The notes beneath the pieces were generated by a model. It searched no databases, was not told where the DNA came from, and was given only the letters and a program-made list of their open reading frames with translations. From Kalaharituber pfeilii (taxonomy: Eukaryota > Ascomycota > Pezizomycetes > Pezizales > Pezizaceae): a stretch of 64,000 nt of DNA. The translations under genes and the position numbers were made by a program. The stretch is from positions 806,001 through 870,000 of the forward strand of contig WHUZ01000008.1 of the NCBI GenBank assembly GCA_015179045.1, written 5' to 3'. This document shows positions 56,953-64,000 of the stretch, one piece after another (position 1 is the stretch's first letter; the number at the start of each line of letters is the position of its first letter).

Positions 56953-59900
56953 GCTGTAATCTTAGAACTCTACAATGCTTTATTCTAAAAAGATGGTTAG
57001 ACTTCTGAGCGTTCACCAACGTAACTTGATTCAATTATAAGAAGGATGGCAATTTGCACTTGCGAACGAACTTGGTCGCGACCACATACCTAATATTCCA
57101 CACGCAAAAAACACGGCCGAATCCAAGTCCTTCTCGAAGTCTTCCAACGGAAACAGAATGTAAAATGTAAAAATATTTATATATTTAAGAGCGCACTTTC
57201 GTTGTCCGCCAGCCAGAGATGTGCTTGGTTATATTGGTATATTTTCAGTATCTAAGCTTTCGGAGCTGTCTTGCTAGACATTTATATCGTTCGAGTGTCC
57301 TTGAACCTAAAAATATACTTTTTGACTGTCCACGGCGCTTGAAGAAAATCTATAAGAACCGCGAGCAACCGAAAACACCAAAAGAAAATTTCTGCAATTA
57401 GATATATGTCAGTTCCACTCCTTCAACATGGAAGTACAGAAGGTGCTATCGTCTAAACGCTGTCACGCTGACCGCAGGATGAAAGCAGTCTCTGCAATAC
57501 CGTACTATGACGCAGCCAAAAGTGTGGGAAGCCTGGGGACAAGGCTATGGGAAACCAGCGGCGTCGAACGAAGAAATAGAATTGGACCTTAGGGAAAGAA
57601 CTTGCGCACGCCCTTTCCCGTGGCTGCGTTCCTAACTTCTTATCAGTTATATATCCCTGCATAAACCTTCATAAACTCTAATCTGACTGACTCCCTCACC
57701 TCTATATAGTTGTCGCCGCTTAAAAAGCCGCCTCTGCTGTTGACTTGATCGCAACCTTTAGGACTGTACAACGGTGCTAGCTGCTGCGGAACTGTAGCCG
57801 GCTATCATACGACGCACCCTCTGAATACCCCGATTAGTTTTCATGCTGGGAAGGATTCAAGCCTGTGCCCATCTTAGATCTTAGGTGGCAATGTTGGAAT
57901 CGGTCAGGTCAGTCGTAGGCTTATGGCCTACGAGGAGATTTATATATATGAAATAGATATACAAAATTTATTGATGACAAAACATAAATAAGCTACCTAC
58001 CAGGCAGGCTTGCGGCCGCAAATATAATCGGTGCGCTTGGAGGAAGAGAGATAAAGTGAGATTGGAGTGCCTTTGAATTGGTACAGAAATGCCGCAGCAA
58101 GAGAGATCGAAAGTACAGCTCGCGAGTTTTGGAGACACCAAATGCTGTATGGCAGTTGTGGAAGGGGAAGTTCTTCCTCAGTGAAGCGACGGATATATCC
58201 GGAGCAAATATAAGAAAGTGAAGGGCATCGACGATTGCTATGGTAGTGAGTGGTATGACTGCCGAAAGGAACCGTGCTGCTCATTCAGACTAACACACGT
58301 CTTGACAGCCAGACAGGCGGCGGTGTTCTTTTGCATTTGTGTATGCCCGCTTTCATTGCGCTCTGCTTTCGGTCTACAATAGTATGGTTGGTCTACAACT
58401 CGATACCAGACCGACCCAAACCAGACGCATAGTTTATTTTTCTTTCCTCTCACATCCCTTCCTATTTTCGCATTCTGTGTGGCCTAGCTGAAGAGCAAGG
58501 GCATCAAATGAAGCCTCCATTCAGACCAACTGCGGACCAGCATGAAGTGTTGTGAGGAAAAGCAAATCATGCAGGTACTTATATGTCTTGACATGGTGCA
58601 CACTTAAACGCTCAACATGCCAGGACTCTTTTTTTATTTCTTTTTTTCCTCCGCAGTGGCACCCATCTCCATAGTGCTTAAATCATGCTGTAGGAGCACC
58701 GGAGCCACCAAGCTGTCTCGGTCTACCATGATTTTTTGTCTGATTCCAAGCAGATGCCGAGCTGGATGAATTGGGAAGACAGGGAATGGACGTCCGTCAT
58801 TGAGATGCAGGCGTAGAAAAGATGAGAGGGGAAGTAGGAGGGGGGGAGAGAGGAAGGGGAAGGGAGAAATGAGAACGGATTGAGAACGTATGTAGCTTAG
58901 AGCAAGGCAATTGGATTGAGATCGATGTGAAGCCGGGGGGGAGGGGGGTGTTGGCGGGTGCAAGCGGTGAGGGGGCCGCTACTGCATCCAGAACTTCCGT
59001 CACCGTACGGACGAAAATGGGATGGAGGGGAGAGGAGGTCGAAGACGAACGAACGAACCGAACCGCCCGCGCTGGTTCAAACGACTGACTTATGTCCCAG
59101 TGTCGTCGCCTTGCGCCTGGCTGAAGCTGCAGAGCGCGGTCGCGATCGAGCACAGCACTGCACTGCACAGCACTGCACAGCACTGCGGGGTGCGCGGGCT
59201 GAGGGACGATGGGAGAAGCGGCAGGGCAGCGCAGAGTAGAGTAGAGTAGAGTACGCTGCAGCTGAAAAACTCGTGCGTGCGAGCGACTGGGGCATCGACG
59301 ACGACGATTGGCACATCTGCAGCCCATCTGCTGGCACATCTGCGCTGCGCGTCCCCCAACTCAACTGCCCGTCAATCTTGAATGGCTAGTGTATTACCAG
59401 TGAGCCATTCCTCCTCTCTCTGCGACTTGCCTCTCCCTCCATACTGTAGAAGGTGAAGGGCGGTACCACTTCGCCCATGTTCTTCATCCCCCCTCACTCA
59501 GTTGCCTCCCCCACCCCCCACCCCCCACCCCCCACCCCCCACTCCCCCACCTTCCCCTCCCCGCCCCCCATCACATGCAACCCACGCAAAACGAAAGCAG
59601 CAATGCGGGCCGTACAAATAGCCACGTCGTGCCAACCCTTTCTCTGATTCGCTGCGATGCCTACTCACCTCTCAAATGATCCTCATTTACAATGAAATAT
59701 AGACGACTCCATGGATTAGAATGACATGCAGCTTGCCTAGAGGTTCCTTCTTCTTGTGGGGTAGGTAGAGTATTGTTTCTCGTATGGCACTTGAAATATG
59801 TGCGCTGTTTACTTAATATATTAAATGCACGCATACATTTCACTCTGGCATCAGGATCAAGGGCACGAGCTTCCTTGAAATGCTGAATGCTGTGCTACTA

Positions 59901-61192
59901 GCAGGCAGCTTTACAAATGTACTGCTTTTAGATACCCTCATCTGACATTCAGTTTGTTGTCAACGTTTGAAGTTTAATACAGTACATTAGTGATTACCAT
60001 TCATTTCAGAGGAGCCGGCTACCTTTGAGGTCCTGAAGACATTCCCCAGAGCTTCAGGGGTGTCAGTCCTTACAGTCTCCTGATAAAGCTTGACCAACAA
60101 TTTGGGTCATTTTTTAATCTCGCGCCACTACATACATACACTCACGAGAGCTGTGTCACTGTAATTACGGCGTGTGTGTGTACATTTCCTCATTCCAATA
60201 TGTGCGGCCGCGGACTAATCTTACATACCTAATCTCGGGCTGTTTCCTGTTTGAACTGTAGCTTAAAATACAAGAAGTTAATAATGCCTCCAAAAGTACT
60301 TAGTGGGACCTCATCTTGCTTAGATGCTTTTCTGGAACTGCTACGAAGGCAGGGAGATAGAAAATATTTCTCCTACTCACAGATGTTGTTTTGTTAATTT
60401 CAATAATTCCAGCGCCTTCTGACAATAAGATACAAGCTCCTTGATTCGGAACGGTCCAACCCAGTAGCTTAGCTCTCCATTTGGGCCGCGGGCTCAAATG
60501 TACAGTAACTAGCCTTGTTTCATTAAACATTCTCACTATTCTGCACCACGTATGCTTCTAGGATGAAACCGGGATTATCAGAGACATAGAGTCGTTAATC
60601 TATGTAAATTGAAGCTGCTTGTATGCAGTTGCAGTGCATAAATACCTTACATCAAGTATTCACATGAAAGTCCATTACATCACATATCTATATCGTAAAC
60701 CATGTATGAACCAGAGGCAGCCAAAAGATAAGAGAATATAATCAAAACCTAATCAACCACATCTCATGAGCAATCCAACGAGAAAAGACCAATCACGGAG
60801 CATAGAAATCAAAATGGAGTATAAAATCAAATGGCCCCTACCGTAATTTCCAAACCAGACGCCGAGTGGAAGTATAAGACACAAGAAAGAGGAAAAGGAA
60901 CAAAGAAAAAACTGTTAATAGAGCATATAGCCGTGAAAGAAGAATGCACATCAATCGCACAGCAAAAATCTTGAACAACATAGAATGAATATAAACCACG
61001 CAAGAAGAAGAAAATGAGGCCCAGCTCCAAACGCACCTGATCGCCAAGTTGCACAAAATACAAAGCCATAAGAGTAAAAATCTCACGAACAGAAGGAGGG
61101 AAAATTTGGAAAAACTGGAATAATGAGAAAACTGCAAAGCAATCCTGTTGGAACAACCCATCGCACGTTCCTTCCTAAAATTATTGCTTCAC
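56953..61192. other. 4.2-kb spacer upstream of the kinase, no gene supported
   Basis: AT-rich at both ends with a GC-rich island at 58800-59350 (CACTGCACAG repeats at 59150-59185). Frames at 58.0-58.3, 58.8-59.3 and 60.3-60.5 kb have no motif. It probably includes the kinase promoter on the left and the 3' end of the forkhead gene on the right. Confidence 0.45.
59507..59550 (-). repeat. (C6A)n array, quadruplex-prone on the minus strand
   Basis: Repeated CCCCCCA units, the reverse complement of the array at 6296-6345. Confidence 0.85.
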
Positions 61193-64000
61193 CTAAGATT
61201 GAATCTCCTCCGGATTGATCTTAGTGTCCTTCTTGTCCCCCAAATCAATCTTCTTGGCATTAGAAGCCTCTCTATCTACTTTTTGTATCGTTCCATTGGA
61301 TTCGTCGCTTGACCCTGTGCTAATTTCATCGATAGTCCTCTTGACTCCCTGCGGAATCGGTGATCGTAGTGCTTGTTGTCCAATCTGGGAATCTAGGGAA
61401 ATATGTTTGGATGCTGCGGCAGGCTGTGGTACCTGGGAAGCAACATTTGATGGCACTTCTAGGTTCAATGGTAACTTTGGGGCTACCTGGGCTTGGGGAT
61501 TTGCGTCCATTGCGCTTCGTGCTGCTTGTTGGGCTTTGACTCGAGCTAGCAAACTCATTATCTGAGCCTTGACGTTTGGATTGACAGCAGTAGCCGGCTT
61601 GGCTTGCTGAGTTGGACCGGGGATAGTCGATACAGCTGTTGAAGCCTCGGGCTTTGTAATAGATACCACTGATGGTGAGGGGCTTTTTACCATTGCGGGC
61701 GTATTCACAATTAGCTTAGAACAAGGAGATGGTGTCGGAGTATTGGTCATGGTTGTAGGTTGTTTTACCAGTTCAACATCTCCTGCCGCGGTTACTGGAA
61801 AGGCAAGAGAAGTCGTGACTAGAGTGGATGGCGGAGGTAGGGTTACTGGAGGTTTGCTTGCAGTATTGTCTTCAATTGTTTCCTGTGCTGGCGCCTGCGG
61901 CGTTGCTAGAGCTGCCGACTGCGCTGATGTCTGAGCAGGTGTTTGAATGGATGACTGAATTGGCGCCTGCATAGATACCTGTGTAGGTGCCTGTGTATGA
62001 GTTTGCGCAGATGCTGGCACAGGTGCATTTATAGGCACCGGCATAGGCTTTGGTATATGTGCCTGCGGTAATGCCTGCCCTGAAGTCTGCCCAGTTGCTG
62101 CTGCTGATGCTGGTATAGGGGCCTGTGTCGATGCTTGAATAGGGGTACGTGTTTGTACCTGGAGAGGTGCCTGGACTGGTGCCTGCGTAGCCGTTGGACT
62201 GGCTTGTTTTCCTTTTCGCTGATTTAGCTGCTCCAGCGCGCCTGTTAGTAGCTGTTTAGCTTTTAAGCCCTTCTCGCCTGATGTTGGATCCAGTGCTAAT
62301 TTCAGTAGTCCCTGTAGCTGAGCTAAACTTGCATTCGGAGTCGAATGTCCTCCGCTAGAATTAGCACCTCCAGATGATGCTGCTGTGGTTTGCGTTTGAG
62401 CAAGCAACTTCTGGAACGTTGCCAGCGATGACGGATCCATAGTGTTAGAAGTTGATGCGGACGTGGTTACTGACATTGTTTGCGCACTCGGTATCGGGAC
62501 TTGCCTCCGCGGCTCTGGTGGTTTCTGTGATGCAAGCTGAGCCATTTGGATTCTTGTAGCATTCGAGACAGGAGGTGGCGGTATAGGTGCCCTTGGTATA
62601 GCTGCCCGAGTAGTAGAAGTTGAAGATGGTCCAGCTACTGGTGGTTTCGGAAACACATTAGAATTCGGAGGGGCAGTGGTTGGTGCGATTTGCTGTGTTG
62701 ACGAGGCTGTGGGCACGGGTTGCTGTTGGTTATGCGGGTAATACTGTGAAGAGTATTGAGGCGTGATACCTGCTTGAGCAGTTTGTGGCTGCTGAATATA
62801 ACTGGGCATAGGTGTGCCCGGTGGTCTGGAAGCCATATACATTCCGTGCGGCGCCGCCACTCCTTGCGGCTGCCCATGCGTCATGCTATAGCCCATCATG
62901 GGGACTGTGGCCATCCCTCCAGCGGCGGGAACCATTTGGCCGTAGTGCCCATGAGGCGGGTGGATAAGCTGAGACAATGGCGGTGGAGGTAATTGCTTCT
63001 TTTTTTTCTCCTTTTCAATATTAAAACCGTCCGTAATTTTCCATAACCAACCCTTCCCTTCCCTCTGCACCTTTTCAAAAGCAGAACTTTGACTTAAATT
63101 ATGGCGAACGCTACTTTGCCAGCCTGTTGTGGAAACCCGAAGCTTGAAATAAGGATATCTTCTCTGTATAGCTCGATAAATATCGGGAAGGCTTAACATT
63201 TTCTTCTCCGAGTTTGAAATGGCTTCATGGATCAGAATTAGATAAGATGAGTTGGGTTTCAGTAGAGCTTCGGGAGGCAGGTCGGCTTCATTGATGGGGG
63301 GAGAAGGCGACCGTTTGCGTTTTGGAGGTGGCTTTTCTTTCTTTGGTTTTGGCTGTTTTGGTGGTTTAGGCGCTCTCTGCTCCTTCCCCACAGTATATCC
63401 AGCGAAACCTTGTTGGCAATGTTGTGTGGCTGCTATTGATGGTGTTCTGGCTTGGGAGTGCTCGAATCCATCCAGCATAGGATCAACTGGAACTTGGGAG
63501 TGCTCATGTTGATCTAATAGTATAGGGGGCGATTCCAACTGCGATTGAGTATTAGGTGGTACTGGTACTGGTGCAATCGATTGTTGTTCTGCCGTAGGGT
63601 TCGCAAAAGGAGGATTAGTAGTTGCCGGCCCGGAGGCGTTAGGAAGCTGAAGAGGAGGCAAGGCAGTAGTGGTTATAGGTGCAGTAGGTCTTGTTTGAGC
63701 TGGTAACGTAGGTAATAGCAATCTCGCTTTCTGGCGAGCTTCTTCAGCAGCAGCCTCTTTCGCTCTTTGCCTTGCTCTAAGTGCAGCTTCTTTCTGGGCA
63801 GCTTCTCTCATAAGCTTCTCTTGTCTCTCCAGAAGAATTCTCGCTTCGGCTTCCTTTCGTGTCCTCTCATCGCTAAGAGATTTTTGCTTCTTGGACTCCA
63901 GTAGCTCCCTAAGTTCTCTTTCTTTCTTGAGTTGCCTCTCCTTGATGAGTTGTTCTTTTGCTTCTCTTTTGGCAGCCTTCTGTGCCTTCTGTGTCCTCAA
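61193..64000 (-). CDS. Forkhead transcription factor, 5' end outside the window (Fhl1-like?)
   Basis: Open from the window edge to a stop at 61193; 935 codons seen, no start inside the window (the first codon read is only the edge). It begins with a Lys/Glu-rich helix (about 95 residues), then a Pro-rich, basic stretch (PPPKRKRSP). The forkhead domain follows at ~248-325 of the visible part: KPNSSYLILIHEAISNSEKK, LSLPDIYRAIQRRYPYFKLR, TGWQSSVRHNLSQSSAFEKV, GKGWLWKI. A very long Gln/Pro/Ala/Thr-rich tail comes next, including degenerate QAPxQA repeats around 61880-62190, and an acidic end. Forkhead followed by such a tail fits fungal Fhl1, which controls ribosomal-protein genes and carries an FHA domain further upstream. 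That domain would lie outside this window, so Fhl1 is only a guess; other forkhead factors are possible. Confidence 0.85.
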   Translation of the reverse strand: MRTQKAQKAAKREAKEQLIKERQLKKERELRELLESKKQKSLSDERTRKEAEARILLERQEKLMREAAQKEAALRARQRAKEAAAEEARQKARLLLPTLPAQTRPTAPITTTALPPLQLPNASGPATTNPPFANPTAEQQSIAPVPVPPNTQSQLESPPILLDQHEHSQVPVDPMLDGFEHSQARTPSIAATQHCQQGFAGYTVGKEQRAPKPPKQPKPKKEKPPPKRKRSPSPPINEADLPPEALLKPNSSYLILIHEAISNSEKKMLSLPDIYRAIQRRYPYFKLRVSTTGWQSSVRHNLSQSSAFEKVQREGKGWLWKITDGFNIEKEKKKKQLPPPPLSQLIHPPHGHYGQMVPAAGGMATVPMMGYSMTHGQPQGVAAPHGMYMASRPPGTPMPSYIQQPQTAQAGITPQYSSQYYPHNQQQPVPTASSTQQIAPTTAPPNSNVFPKPPVAGPSSTSTTRAAIPRAPIPPPPVSNATRIQMAQLASQKPPEPRRQVPIPSAQTMSVTTSASTSNTMDPSSLATFQKLLAQTQTTAASSGGANSSGGHSTPNASLAQLQGLLKLALDPTSGEKGLKAKQLLTGALEQLNQRKGKQASPTATQAPVQAPLQVQTRTPIQASTQAPIPASAAATGQTSGQALPQAHIPKPMPVPINAPVPASAQTHTQAPTQVSMQAPIQSSIQTPAQTSAQSAALATPQAPAQETIEDNTASKPPVTLPPPSTLVTTSLAFPVTAAGDVELVKQPTTMTNTPTPSPCSKLIVNTPAMVKSPSPSVVSITKPEASTAVSTIPGPTQQAKPATAVNPNVKAQIMSLLARVKAQQAARSAMDANPQAQVAPKLPLNLEVPSNVASQVPQPAAASKHISLDSQIGQQALRSPIPQGVKRTIDEISTGSSDESNGTIQKVDREASNAKKIDLGDKKDTKINPEEIQS

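Overview
The window looks like nuclear DNA of a filamentous ascomycete (Pezizomycotina). Introns are short (about 50-75 nt in most genes) with GT..AG ends. Gene content is typically fungal: a PKA regulatory subunit with an RRTSV inhibitor site, a C2H2 plus fungal_trans transcription factor, an Inn1/Fic1-like C2 protein, and a forkhead factor with Gln/Pro-rich tails. A TE-rich early branch such as Pezizomycetes would fit, but the sequence alone does not prove it. All coordinates and splice sites were worked out by hand; no alignment or search was run.

Layout. 0.1-1.8 kb (+): AMPK-type glycogen-binding-domain protein of the Crp1/Mdg1 type. 2.8-4.6 kb (-): a small hypothetical ORF and the 3' exons of another small gene. 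7.7-9.1 kb (+): cAMP-dependent protein kinase regulatory subunit, with a one-base frame break in its last cyclic-nucleotide domain. 11.5-15.0 kb (-): six-exon SF1 (UPF1/MOV10-like) RNA helicase. 15-34 kb: gene-poor and full of repeats. It holds a TA-flanked Tc1/mariner-type relic (16.19-18.95 kb) with a hAT-like MITE, short poly(A) retroposons, a non-LTR-like fragment and a 59-bp hairpin element nested inside; two further pogo/Fot-like MITEs (a third lies at 10.2 kb); and a family of very small TIR elements with 9-bp target duplications. 34.3-37.3 kb (+): C2H2/fungal_trans factor. 41.8-43.1 kb (-) and 43.5-44.5 kb (+): divergently transcribed F-box protein and OTU deubiquitinase, both ubiquitin-related. 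46.0-50.6 kb (+): C2-domain ingression-type protein. 51.3-54.2 kb (+): large unrecognised protein. 55.45-56.95 kb (-): divergent protein kinase. 61.2-64 kb (-): forkhead factor, cut by the window end.

Two themes stand out. First, the repeat-rich middle can be read as a dated series of nested insertions, including two families of unusually short elements (46-109 bp TIR elements with 9-bp TSDs; 60-70 bp poly(A)-tailed elements with 12-13 bp TSDs). Second, three otherwise healthy genes, and perhaps a fourth, each need exactly one extra base at or near a G/C-rich run to read through conserved or coding-looking sequence. That points to homopolymer undercalls in the assembly rather than to independent gene death. 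No tRNA, rRNA or CRISPR was found.
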